Below are positions 17,369 to 24,905 of a stretch of 45,562 nucleotides of DNA, one piece after another; position 1 is the first letter of the stretch, and each line of letters begins with the position of its first letter. The translations under genes were made by a program, and so were the position numbers. Source of the stretch: Planosporangium flavigriseum (lineage in GTDB: Bacteria; Actinomycetota; Actinomycetes; Mycobacteriales; Micromonosporaceae); NCBI RefSeq assembly GCF_011947225.1, contig NZ_JAATVW010000029.1, positions 1-45,562 on the forward strand, written 5' to 3'. The notes beneath the pieces are model-generated. The model had not been told where the DNA came from. It saw nothing but the letters and a program-made list of their open reading frames with translations, and made no database searches.

Positions 17369-17842
17369 GTGGAACCGCCCGCTCTCCTGTGGTCAGTCGA
17401 CAACTGCACCATCGCCCGCGCGATGGCGATCATCGGTGACAAGTGGACATTCGTCGTGCTGCGCGACGTCTTCCAGGGCATCCACCGGTTCGACCAGATG
17501 CGGGTCCGCACCGGTATTCCCCGGCAGGTGCTCACCAACCGGCTCGACCGGCTGGTCGCCGAGGGACTCCTGCGCCGAGAGCCCTACCGCGAAGAGGGCT
17601 CCCGTACCCGTACCGAGTACCGCCTCACCGACAAGGGGCTCGACCTGTACCCGGTTCTCGTCGCGATCCTGGCGTGGGGCGACCGGTACCTGGCAGATCC
17701 GGAAGGCTCCCCGATCGAACTGGTCCACCGCGACTGCGGCGCCCCGGTACACGCGCCGCTGAACTGCACAGCCGGTCACGAGGTGAAGTCACCGCGCGAG
17801 ATCGCACCCCGGCCGGGGCCGGGCGCCCGCCGGCGGGTCTGA
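17369..17842 (+). CDS. HxlR-family winged-helix regulator
   Basis: 157 aa. The HxlR domain spans about residues 13-105: NCTIARAMAIIGDKWTFVVL, GIHRFDQMRVRTGIPRQVLTNRL as the recognition helix, and YRLTDKGLDLYPVLVAILAW for the dimer helix. A Cys is present near the N-terminus (Cys13), as in redox- or electrophile-sensing HxlR proteins, and two more follow in the extended tail (HRDCGAP, LNCTAGH). The GTG has no Shine-Dalgarno but a correctly spaced TANNNT, so the mRNA may be leaderless. It probably regulates the divergent thioesterase. Confidence 0.9.
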   Translation: MEPPALLWSVDNCTIARAMAIIGDKWTFVVLRDVFQGIHRFDQMRVRTGIPRQVLTNRLDRLVAEGLLRREPYREEGSRTRTEYRLTDKGLDLYPVLVAILAWGDRYLADPEGSPIELVHRDCGAPVHAPLNCTAGHEVKSPREIAPRPGPGARRRV

Positions 17843-17926
17843 CACCCGTCAGCGCACCAGGATCCGGTCGATGTCCGGTGCGTAGCCGCGCGGGTTGCCC
17901 GGTGCGTCCTCGGCGGGTTCGCCCGC

Positions 17927-18217
17927 TCAGGGGCGGGGGTTGACGCGGGTCCAGGACCGCCGGCCCGGCTTCGCTCCTCCGGCGGCCGCCGTGCAGCGCG
18001 GGCAGATCCAACCGACCCGGTCGGCCTCGGTCAGCACGTCGGTCGCCGTGTACTCCCAGCGCACGTGGGCGAAGCGGCGCAGCCGCGATCGGCTCAGGGC
18101 CAGCCCACACACCGTCTGGTTGGTACCGGGCAGCCAGCCGTGCACCTCGCCGGCGGGCTGGCGTACGCCGTCGCCATCTGTCCACTCGTCCGACGCGGCG
18201 ACCGAGAACCGTGCCAT
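17927..18217 (-). CDS. Small Cys-containing hypothetical protein, 96 aa
   Basis: The protein begins MARFSVAASDEWTDGDG and carries TVCGLALSRSRLRRF and, 30 residues on, GWICPRCTAAAGG. Three cysteines in a C...C-x2-C pattern suggest a small metal-binding knuckle, though a fourth ligand would have to be His or Asp. The fold is unknown to me. ATG 18217 follows AAGGA closely. The gene ends 84 bp from the converging HxlR gene. A 22-bp tandem repeat lies directly upstream. Confidence 0.65.
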   Translation of the reverse strand: MARFSVAASDEWTDGDGVRQPAGEVHGWLPGTNQTVCGLALSRSRLRRFAHVRWEYTATDVLTEADRVGWICPRCTAAAGGAKPGRRSWTRVNPRP

Positions 18218-18224
18218 GGGTCCT

Positions 18225-18268
18225 TAATGCCCAGGGGCGCCGGCGATAATGCCCAGGGGCGCCGGCGA
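18225..18268. repeat. 22-bp perfect tandem duplication
   Basis: The unit TAATGCCCAGGGGCGCCGGC plus GA occurs at 18225-18246 and again at 18247-18268. It includes the palindrome GGCGCC. It lies 8 bp upstream of the 96-aa gene start, in its promoter region. Confidence 0.85.
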
Positions 18269-18404
18269 TAAGCGAATCTCGTCCGCAGCCGCCGTTTGTC
18301 CGCCCCGGTACCGGGAATCGCGGCACGTGAGCCGATGAACCGGGCGAGCGGCCGCAGCCGCGGCCGCCGCCGGTCGTCCGACCGCACTAGGAGGTGGCAC
18401 GTAG

Positions 18405-18875
18405 ATGGTCACCCTTCCCCACCCCAGAGCCGAGGCCCGCCCGCTGTCGAGCCGACTCGCCCTCGGATTCGGCGTGCTGTTTCTGGTTATCGGCATCCTC
18501 GGCTTCATCCCCGGCATCACGACGAACTACGGCGCCATGACCTTCGCCGGTCACCACTCCGGCGCGCTGCTCCTGGGCGTATTCCAAGTGTCGATCCTGC
18601 ACAACCTCGTCCACCTGGCGTTCGGGGCAGCCGGCATCGCGATGGCCCGCGACGCCGACACCGCCCGCCTGTTCCTGGTCGGCGGCGGCGCGATCTACCT
18701 GCTGCTGTGGCTGTACGGGCTGGTCATCAACCGGGCCAGTCCCGCAAACTTCATCCCGCTCAACACCCCGGACAACTGGCTGCACTTCCTACTCGGGGTA
18801 GCCATGGTGGCCCTGGGGGTCTATGTGACCCGCGGCGCACGGGTCGACCGGACTGACCGGGCGGACCGGCGCTGA
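18405..18875 (+). CDS. DUF4383 four-helix membrane protein
   Basis: 156 aa with four transmembrane helices at about residues 20-45, 60-82, 92-110 and 125-145. The family pattern is clear: HNLVHLAFGAAGIAMARD after helix 2, and NTPDNWLHFLLGVAMVALG in helix 4. Function is unknown; members are small inner-membrane proteins common in actinobacteria and deinococci. AGGAGG lies 10 nt before ATG 18405. A charged tail (RVDRTDRADRR) ends the protein. Confidence 0.88.
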   Translation: MVTLPHPRAEARPLSSRLALGFGVLFLVIGILGFIPGITTNYGAMTFAGHHSGALLLGVFQVSILHNLVHLAFGAAGIAMARDADTARLFLVGGGAIYLLLWLYGLVINRASPANFIPLNTPDNWLHFLLGVAMVALGVYVTRGARVDRTDRADRR

Positions 18876-18881
18876 CGCCGG

Positions 18882-18915
18882 TGCTGTTGTAGGAGGGCGC
18901 CTGCTGTTGTAGGAG
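18882..18915. repeat. 14-bp direct repeat, period 20
   Basis: TGCTGTTGTAGGAG occurs at 18882-18895 and 18902-18915, just after the DUF4383 stop. No function is evident; it is the third short duplication in this 2-kb stretch. Confidence 0.75.
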
Positions 18916-19050
18916 CGCGCCCCTCTTCCGGCCTGTTCCGGACTAGGACGCCCTCCTCATGTACGGGGAACATCGCGGGGCGCTGCGAATGCCGGGCACC
19001 CCGACGGCCGCCCTATGCTTGTGCGCGTCTGTTCAGGGGGTGGCGCGTCG

Positions 19051-22000
19051 GTGCTGGTGGTCCACGGTCTGTGGCTGGCAGGCGGCCGACTGGCCCTCTG
19101 GGGGGAAGATCCGACGCTGCCGGCGCGACGTCGCGGGCGACAGCGCCGCCATCCGTATGCAGCCTCGCCCGAAGCGCTCACCGAAGCGCTGGCTTCCGCG
19201 GGCCCGAAGCCCGTGCCCGGCTCCGTCACTCTGGCGCTCCCCACGGCCGGCGGTGGCCCGCTGGCCTCGCCCGAACTCGTACGCGACGAGCTGCCCCCGA
19301 AATCCCGCGGACCGGTCACCGTCGGCGAGTGGCTGGTGCCGACCCTCGAGTACGAGCCCGACGACGCCCTCGCCGTGCTGCGCGCGCTCGGCGACCCCGA
19401 GCGGGCCGGCGGGGTCACGTGCGGCGCCACCATCGCCCACCTGAACGCGGTGATCGACTTCGCCGGTGACCTTGTCACTCGTGGTCGGCTGCTACCCACG
19501 GTGCAGCCCGGCCCGGTCGCCGTGTGGCGACCGGTGCTGTCCGGCGCCGACGCCGCGTGGGCCCAGGCGCTCGCGCTCGCGCTGCCACCGGTTGGACGGG
19601 CCGAGATCCGCGGGGACGCCGATGAAGCGGGGACGGGCCTGCTCGCCGCCGCGCTCGACGTGCTCGTCGACGCGGCCGCCCGCGCCGCGCTCGACGGGTA
19701 CCCGATCGCCGGCGGCCAACCACGCACGGCCACCGACGCCTGGCTACGGGCCCTGACCGGATGCGAACGCCGCTTCGAAGCCCACCCGACCGACGTGGCA
19801 CGGCTGGCCGACGAGCTGGCCGAGTGGCAGCGCGACGCAGTCGGCGGCCCGGTCCGCGCCGCCTTCCGGCTGATCGAGCCGGACGCCGACGACGCCGGCG
19901 AGGACGGCGAGGACGGCGAGGACGGCGACAGCAGTTGGCGGCTGCAGTTCGCGCTCCGGGCGACCGATCAACCGAGCCTCGTCGTGGACGCCGAGCAGGT
20001 CTGGCGCTCACACGGGACGCTGTCGGCGCACATCGACTCCCCCCAGGAGACGCTGCTGGCGGAGCTGGGCCGCGCGAGCCGGCTGCACCCGCCGATCCGT
20101 GAAGCGCTCCGGGACGCGAAGCCCTCCGGGCTCACCCTCGGATCCGACGGCGCCCACGCGTTCCTCACCGAAGGCGCTCCCGTCCTCGCCGCCGCCGGGT
20201 TCGGGGTGCTGCTCCCCTCGTGGTGGGGCCGGCCCTCGGCCCGGCTGGGCGTACGCCTGGCCGCCCACTCCCCGACCGCGCCCGGCACGGTGGCGGCCAA
20301 GAGCATGCTGAGCCAGGACGCGATCGTCGAGTACCGGTGGGAGCTGGCCCTGGGCGACGAGCCGCTCACCGCCGCGGAGCTGGAGGCGCTGACCGCGCTC
20401 AAGACTCCCCTCGTACGGCTGCGCGGGCAGTGGGTACAGGTGGACCCCAAGCGCCTCGCGAACGGCGTGAAGTTGCTGCGCGCGAACGGCCACGGGCAGG
20501 CGACCGTCATCGAACTGCTGCGCACCGCCGCGGCCCCCGACGCGGCCCCCGGTGGCCTGCCGGTCGTCGGGGTCACGGCCGACGGCTGGCTCGGCGAACT
20601 GCTTTCCGGGCAGGCCGAACGCCATCTCACCCCCGTCCCGGCACCGCCCGACTTCGCCGGCACGCTCCGCCCGTACCAGGAGCGCGGCGTCGCCTGGTTG
20701 ACGTTCCTGCAGTCGCTGGGGCTCGGCGGCATCCTCGCCGACGACATGGGACTGGGCAAGACGATCCAGTTGCTCGCCCTGCTGGCGGCCGACCCGCCGG
20801 GCGCCGGCCCGACGCTTCTCGTCTGCCCCATGTCGCTGGTCGGCAACTGGCAGCGGGAAGCGGCGAAGTTCGCCCCACACCTGCGCGTACACGTGCATCA
20901 CGGCGCCGAACGGGCCCGCGGCGATGACTTCACCGCGGCCGTCCACGACGCGGACCTGGTCGTCACGACGTACTCCCTCGCGGCGCGGGACGCCGCCGCA
21001 CTGGCCGAGATCTCCTGGCACCGCCTCGTCGTCGACGAGGCGCAGGCGATCAAGAACGCGGCCACCCGCCAGGCGGTCGCCGTCCGGTCGCTGCCCGCCC
21101 GGCACCGGGTCGCGGTCACCGGTACGCCGGTGGAGAACCGGCTGGCCGACCTGTGGTCGCTGATGGAGTTCGCCAACCCTGGCCTGCTCGGCGCCGCCGC
21201 GACCTTCAAGAAGCGCTTCGCCGAACCGGTGGAGCGGCACGGCGACGAAGACGCCGCCGCCCGACTCCGCCGGCTGACCGGGCCGTTCATCCTGCGGCGG
21301 GTCAAGACCGACAAGACGATCATCACCGACCTGCCGGAGAAGCTGGAGATGGAGGTGCTCTGCAACCTCACCGCCGAGCAGGCCACCCTCTACCAGGCGG
21401 TCGTCGACGACATGCTCGCCCGCATCGAGAGCAGCGACGGCATGGAACGGCGCGGTCTGGTGCTCGCGACCATGACCAAGCTCAAGCAGGTGTGCAACCA
21501 TCCGGCGCAGTTCCTGCGCGACGGCACCCGGCTGGCCGGCCGGTCCGGCAAGCTGGCGCGACTGGACGAGATCCTCGACGAGGTCCTCGCCGCCGGGGAG
21601 AAGGCACTGCTGTTCACCCAGTACGCCGAGTTCGGCGCGATGCTGCGGGCGCACCTGTCGACGAGGTTCTCCCGCGAGGTGGCGTACCTGCACGGCGGCG
21701 TGCCGAAGTCCGCGCGTGATGAACTGGTAGCGCGGTTCCAGGATGACGGTGGACCGTCGTTGTTCGTCCTGTCCCTCAAGGCCGGCGGCACCGGACTGAC
21801 GCTGACCGCCGCCAACCATGTCGTACACGTCGACCGGTGGTGGAACCCAGCCGTCGAGGACCAGGCCACCGACCGGGCGTTCCGTATCGGACAGAGGCGG
21901 TCCGTACAGGTGCGCAAGTTCGTGTGCGCCGGCACCGTCGAGGAGAAGATCTCCGCGATGATCCGCGACAAGCGCGGGCTGGCGGCACGCATCGTCGGCA

Positions 22001-22083
22001 CCGGCGAGCAGTGGCTCACCGAGCTGTCCACGTCGGAGCTTCGCGACCTGTTCGCGCTGGAGCGCGGGGCGGTGGTGGAGTGA
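19051..22083 (+). CDS. SNF2/Rad54-family DNA helicase (ATPase)
   Basis: About 1010 aa. A long N-terminal SNF2-associated region (with an Asp/Glu-rich stretch near residue 285) precedes the motor. Walker A is ADDMGLGKTIQLLALL (about residue 566), motif II is VVDEAQAIKN (about 663), and the C-terminal lobe has LFTQYAEFGAMLRAHL, LSLKAGGTGLTLTAANHVVH and DQATDRAFRIGQ (about 945). Such proteins translocate on duplex DNA, and remodelling or repair is likely. Start: GTG 19051 (MLVVHGLWLAGG) fits homologues; ATG 19015 is the longer option, but that ATG overlaps a TATGCT -10 candidate. The gene overlaps the SWIM gene by GTGA, so the products are probably partners. Confidence 0.93.
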   Translation: MLVVHGLWLAGGRLALWGEDPTLPARRRGRQRRHPYAASPEALTEALASAGPKPVPGSVTLALPTAGGGPLASPELVRDELPPKSRGPVTVGEWLVPTLEYEPDDALAVLRALGDPERAGGVTCGATIAHLNAVIDFAGDLVTRGRLLPTVQPGPVAVWRPVLSGADAAWAQALALALPPVGRAEIRGDADEAGTGLLAAALDVLVDAAARAALDGYPIAGGQPRTATDAWLRALTGCERRFEAHPTDVARLADELAEWQRDAVGGPVRAAFRLIEPDADDAGEDGEDGEDGDSSWRLQFALRATDQPSLVVDAEQVWRSHGTLSAHIDSPQETLLAELGRASRLHPPIREALRDAKPSGLTLGSDGAHAFLTEGAPVLAAAGFGVLLPSWWGRPSARLGVRLAAHSPTAPGTVAAKSMLSQDAIVEYRWELALGDEPLTAAELEALTALKTPLVRLRGQWVQVDPKRLANGVKLLRANGHGQATVIELLRTAAAPDAAPGGLPVVGVTADGWLGELLSGQAERHLTPVPAPPDFAGTLRPYQERGVAWLTFLQSLGLGGILADDMGLGKTIQLLALLAADPPGAGPTLLVCPMSLVGNWQREAAKFAPHLRVHVHHGAERARGDDFTAAVHDADLVVTTYSLAARDAAALAEISWHRLVVDEAQAIKNAATRQAVAVRSLPARHRVAVTGTPVENRLADLWSLMEFANPGLLGAAATFKKRFAEPVERHGDEDAAARLRRLTGPFILRRVKTDKTIITDLPEKLEMEVLCNLTAEQATLYQAVVDDMLARIESSDGMERRGLVLATMTKLKQVCNHPAQFLRDGTRLAGRSGKLARLDEILDEVLAAGEKALLFTQYAEFGAMLRAHLSTRFSREVAYLHGGVPKSARDELVARFQDDGGPSLFVLSLKAGGTGLTLTAANHVVHVDRWWNPAVEDQATDRAFRIGQRRSVQVRKFVCAGTVEEKISAMIRDKRGLAARIVGTGEQWLTELSTSELRDLFALERGAVVE

Positions 22084-22943
22084 AGTTCGAAGAATTCGGC
22101 AAGCCGCGCAAGGTCTCCGGCGGCATCAAGGCGCGCAGCGCCCGGGGCGTCATCGGCGAATCCTGGTGGTCGAAGCGCTTCCTCGCCGTCCTGGAGTCGT
22201 TCGCGCTGGGCACGCGGCTCACCCGCGGCCGCGCGTACGCGCGGAAGGGGCAGGTTCTCTCGCTGGCCGTTGCGCCCGGCGCGGTCACGGCGTCGGTACA
22301 GGGCTCCCGGGCTGAGCCTTACTCGCTGACGATCGGGTTGAAGCCGTTCGCCGACGATGTCTGGGCCCGGGTCGAGGAGGCTCTCGCCGCGCAGGCGCTG
22401 TTCGGCGCCCAACTGCTCGCCGGCGAGATGCCACCCGAGATCGAGGACGTGTTCCGGGCGGAGAATGCGCCGCTGTTCCCGGAGTCGACGGCCGATCTGT
22501 CGATGACGTGCTCGTGCCCGGACTGGAGCGTGCCCTGCAAACACCTGGCCGCTACGTTCTACCTGCTCGCCGAGGCGTTCGACGCCGATCCGTTCCAGAT
22601 CCTGTACTGGCGCGGCCGCGACCGGGAAACGCTGCTCGCCAACCTACGGGTGCTGCGGACCGGGGTCGACGAGCTTTTTTCGCCCGCGCCGGCCGCCCCA
22701 CCCGTCATTCCCCTCGGCGCAGGTCCGGCCCTCGCCGACCTCGCCACGCCGCCGCTCGCGCACACACTCGACCGGTTCTGGGTCTCGCCGGTACCGCTGC
22801 CGCCGCGGCCGCCTACTCTCGATGTCGAGCCGGACCTACTGCTGCGACAGCTTCCACCGCCCGGACCGACGCTCGGCGGTGCGGACCTGACCGACCGGCT
22901 GCGCCGGGTTTACCGCGATCTTGGACAGGTGGACCGGCGGTAA
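22080..22943 (+). CDS. SWIM zinc-finger protein
   Basis: 287 aa. The SWIM motif CxCx(n)CxH reads CSCPDWSVPCKHLAA at about residues 144-158, preceded by the usual N-terminal domain (ARSARGVIGESWWSKRFLAVL) and followed by a Pro/Leu-rich tail. SWIM fingers bind DNA or protein. The GTG start sits inside the helicase stop (GTGA), so expression is coupled, and helicase/SWIM pairs recur in actinobacteria. The stop codon lies within the loop of a long hairpin that should end the operon. Confidence 0.9.
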   Translation: MKFEEFGKPRKVSGGIKARSARGVIGESWWSKRFLAVLESFALGTRLTRGRAYARKGQVLSLAVAPGAVTASVQGSRAEPYSLTIGLKPFADDVWARVEEALAAQALFGAQLLAGEMPPEIEDVFRAENAPLFPESTADLSMTCSCPDWSVPCKHLAATFYLLAEAFDADPFQILYWRGRDRETLLANLRVLRTGVDELFSPAPAAPPVIPLGAGPALADLATPPLAHTLDRFWVSPVPLPPRPPTLDVEPDLLLRQLPPPGPTLGGADLTDRLRRVYRDLGQVDRR

Positions 22944-22967
22944 CCGGACCACCCGTCCAAGATCGCG
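22914..22967. terminator. Long hairpin spanning the SWIM gene stop codon
   Basis: CGCGATCTTGGACAGGTGG (22914-22932) pairs with 22949-22967 with one mismatch, and the stem extends inward by four more pairs (CCGG/CCGG) past one further mismatch. The TAA stop is in the loop. It shares the GATCTTGGA core with the hairpin at 10198-10245 and serves the converging permease operon as well. Confidence 0.7.
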
Positions 22968-22980
22968 ACGGCGGCCGCAG

Positions 22981-23397
22981 CTACTGGCCGCAGGAACCAG
23001 TGTCGAAGCGGAAGTACCTCGTGTTGGCCCAGCGGCAGAGCCAGGTACCCACGGCGATGCCGGCGATCGTGACGAAGGCCGGAAGGTATCCGCTGGCGAC
23101 CTGAACGATCGGGATCGCCGGGCAGCCACCCGAGATCGCCCAACCGGTGCCGAACAGCACCGCGCCGGGTATCACGCCAGCGTGGATGCGGCCTGGTGTG
23201 CGGCGGACGCGCAGCACGGCGAAGACCACGACGATGATGGCCACGGCGCCGGCGAAGGCCAGGAACATACGCAGATCCTGGAAGGTGAACATGCGGTTCA
23301 GTTCGGCGAAGTCGCCGAACCCGATGTTCCCGACGGTGTAGCCGAGGGCCAGCCCAGCGATGATGTTGGCGACAAGGATTCCGCCCCGCGTACGCAT
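22981..23397 (-). CDS. YeeE/YedE-type sulfur-compound permease, second half
   Basis: 138 aa, four hydrophobic helices. It carries the second Cys-Gly signature of the family, FGTGWAISGGCPAIPIVQVA (about residues 85-104), which in the YeeE thiosulfate importer contributes a substrate-passing cysteine. Full-length YeeE is a single chain of about 350 aa; here the two halves are separate genes. ATG 23397 shares one base with the stop of the first half (TGATG). Substrate is probably thiosulfate or a similar sulfur anion by family; not proven. Confidence 0.85.
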   Translation of the reverse strand: MRTRGGILVANIIAGLALGYTVGNIGFGDFAELNRMFTFQDLRMFLAFAGAVAIIVVVFAVLRVRRTPGRIHAGVIPGAVLFGTGWAISGGCPAIPIVQVASGYLPAFVTIAGIAVGTWLCRWANTRYFRFDTGSCGQ

Positions 23398-24065
23398 CAG
23401 ATCACCTTCCACAGCACGAACGACACGAGAACGGCGGCGCCGAAGAAGACGGCGGTCGCGACGATGCTGACCGGCCGTAGCCGGCCACAGCCACTGAGCC
23501 CGTGACCGCTGCTGCACCCTCCGGCGAGGCGGGTGCCGAAGCCGACGAGTACACCGCCGATGAACAACACGCCGACCATGTGCGTCGGGTTGCCGGTCAC
23601 CAGGTGGCGGAAGCCGTCGCCCATGTCGAGGCGGAGGTGGAAACGGCCGGAGGTGACCGCCGCGATCAAGCCACCAATGAAGATCGACAAGAGCAGCGCG
23701 GCCTGGCTGGCCAGCGGCGCCGGCAGCAGGCTCGCGACCCGGCCCCGCGTTGCCGCCGTTCGCCGCACCTGCTGCTCCGGTACCGGCGGTTGCACCGGCG
23801 CGCCGCCGTACGGGGGGAAGGCGGCGGTAGGTACCGCCGGACGACCGCCGAACTGCTCGGCGGTCGCAGCGGCGAGCGCCTCGACGAGGACGCGATCGTC
23901 AGTGACCCGGTCGTTCAGCCGTTCGACGCGCCGTTCTTTGCGCCAGTGCAGGACCCGGTCCCACGCTCCGGACACGCCGATGAACCGGTCAGTCGTGACG
24001 GTGTAGTTGATGGTGACGAGAGCGAGTCCGATGGCACCCGCCCACCAAGGCCAGTACTCATTCAT
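23397..24065 (-). CDS. YeeE/YedE-type sulfur-compound permease, first half
   Basis: 222 aa from ATG 24065. Residues 1-25 form a helix, then a cytoplasmic stretch with a Pro/Ala-rich loop (about residues 40-95), then four more helices. The family signature GFGTRLAGGCSSGHGLSGCGRL is at about residues 175-196 and holds three cysteines. The insert between the first helix and the transport core is unusual for the family. Its start overlaps the stop of the Cys-rich gene upstream (ATGA), and its stop overlaps the second half, giving a three-gene coupled unit. Confidence 0.85.
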   Translation of the reverse strand: MNEYWPWWAGAIGLALVTINYTVTTDRFIGVSGAWDRVLHWRKERRVERLNDRVTDDRVLVEALAAATAEQFGGRPAVPTAAFPPYGGAPVQPPVPEQQVRRTAATRGRVASLLPAPLASQAALLLSIFIGGLIAAVTSGRFHLRLDMGDGFRHLVTGNPTHMVGVLFIGGVLVGFGTRLAGGCSSGHGLSGCGRLRPVSIVATAVFFGAAVLVSFVLWKVI

Positions 24066-24613
24066 GCGGGACCTGCAATCCAATCGGCGAGTCGGGTCCA
24101 CCACCGGCGCTGCCTGGGTGGCGCCGGTCGGACCGATGGAATTCCGGAGTGGTGCGGAACCTGTGGCGAAACCGGGTGCGAAACCGGGCGGGAAACCGGG
24201 TGGGAAATCGGGTGCGAGACCGGGTGCGGAACCGGGTGCGGAACCTGCGGCGGAACCTGTGCGGGTGGTACCGGGTCGAACCCGCGGGCCGGTCGCAGCG
24301 CGGGCTCCGGTGGCGGCGCCGACTCGAACCGGGCGGCATTCACCCAGGGGAGCCCGGGTTCGCTCCGCGGTTGCGGTACCGGTCTCGGTCGGGCCGGGAC
24401 AGACCCGTCAGCCGAGGGGATGCCTCTCAGGTGTAGTGCGTCGTGCCCGTTCGGCAGGAGCGTAATCGGCACAAGCTGACCCGTGGTCGACAACTTGTAC
24501 CGCGCACAGTCCCGCCATCCGGCCGCGCTATCGCAGTAGTAGTTGCGCCAGTCGCGCAAGCTCGCGTTGAGCAGCGGGAAGAGCGGGCATTCTCTGGTAT
24601 GCGAGCAGCCCAT
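24062..24613 (-). CDS. Four-Cys protein with His-Pro repeat tail, coupled to sulfur permease
   Basis: 183 aa from ATG 24613 (GGAG 4 nt upstream; GTG-region start at 24640 is less likely). The N-terminal 65 residues form a Cys-rich module: MGCSHTRECPLFPLLNAS, then YYCDSAAGW and CARYKLSTTG, then VPITLLPNGHDALHL. Cysteines are at 3, 9, 27 and 36. The middle is Pro-rich, followed by a four-residue repeat of the PHPV/SHPV type (about 10 units) and a basic WWTRLADW end. I do not recognise a family name. Four Cys suggest a metal or Fe-S site, and the His-Pro tail could bind metal. ATGA overlap with the permease implies a shared job. Confidence 0.7.
   Translation of the reverse strand: MGCSHTRECPLFPLLNASLRDWRNYYCDSAAGWRDCARYKLSTTGQLVPITLLPNGHDALHLRGIPSADGSVPARPRPVPQPRSEPGLPWVNAARFESAPPPEPALRPARGFDPVPPAQVPPQVPHPVPHPVSHPISHPVSRPVSHPVSPQVPHHSGIPSVRPAPPRQRRWWTRLADWIAGPA
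24154..24261 (-). repeat. Degenerate 12-bp tandem repeat (about 9 units) coding the His-Pro tail
   Basis: Nine 12-bp units related to GCGAAACCGGGT (plus-strand reading) run from 24154 to 24261. In the coding frame of the minus strand they give the alternating PHPV, SHPV, SHPI and SRPV tetrapeptides. Copy number is likely to vary between strains. Confidence 0.85.
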
Positions 24614-24905
24614 GTCGCTCCGATCTGATCCGCGCGCCACCCGGAGAGGTGGGCGGTTTGACGTGAGTTGGCGCTGCAGACCTCAGCCAGCGAGCATAGG
24701 CCATGCTGAATGTAGTTGCAGCAACTCGTTGCGTGATCAACGGACCATTGGGTAGCGCCCCGCACAGCGCTCCCGCCGCGACCACGCCCGTTAACTGCGC
24801 CGGTCACCCTGGCTCCATCGTCATCATCCTGAACCCGACAAGCGTCACCATACACGGCACTCGATGGCAAACCAGCAGCCATGATTGCCAACAGCCACTA
24901 CCGCC
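24614..24905. other. Intergenic stretch with no recognisable gene
   Basis: 292 bp between the conservon GTPase end and the Cys-rich gene start, both on the minus strand. Base composition is less GC-rich than the surroundings around 24690-24740 and 24840-24890. It must hold the promoter of the sulfur-permease unit and perhaps the conservon terminator; I found no strong hairpin or ORF with a ribosome-binding site. Confidence 0.4.

Noticed and set aside
20008-21828. 606-aa minus-strand open frame opposite the SNF2 gene
   Set aside because: Mirror frame of a well-supported helicase; no start signal and no recognisable domain.
24062-24613. WhiB-type Fe-S regulator for the four-Cys protein
   Set aside because: Cys spacing (3, 9, 27, 36) does not match the WhiB CxnCx2Cx5C pattern, and the G(V/I)WGG turn is absent.
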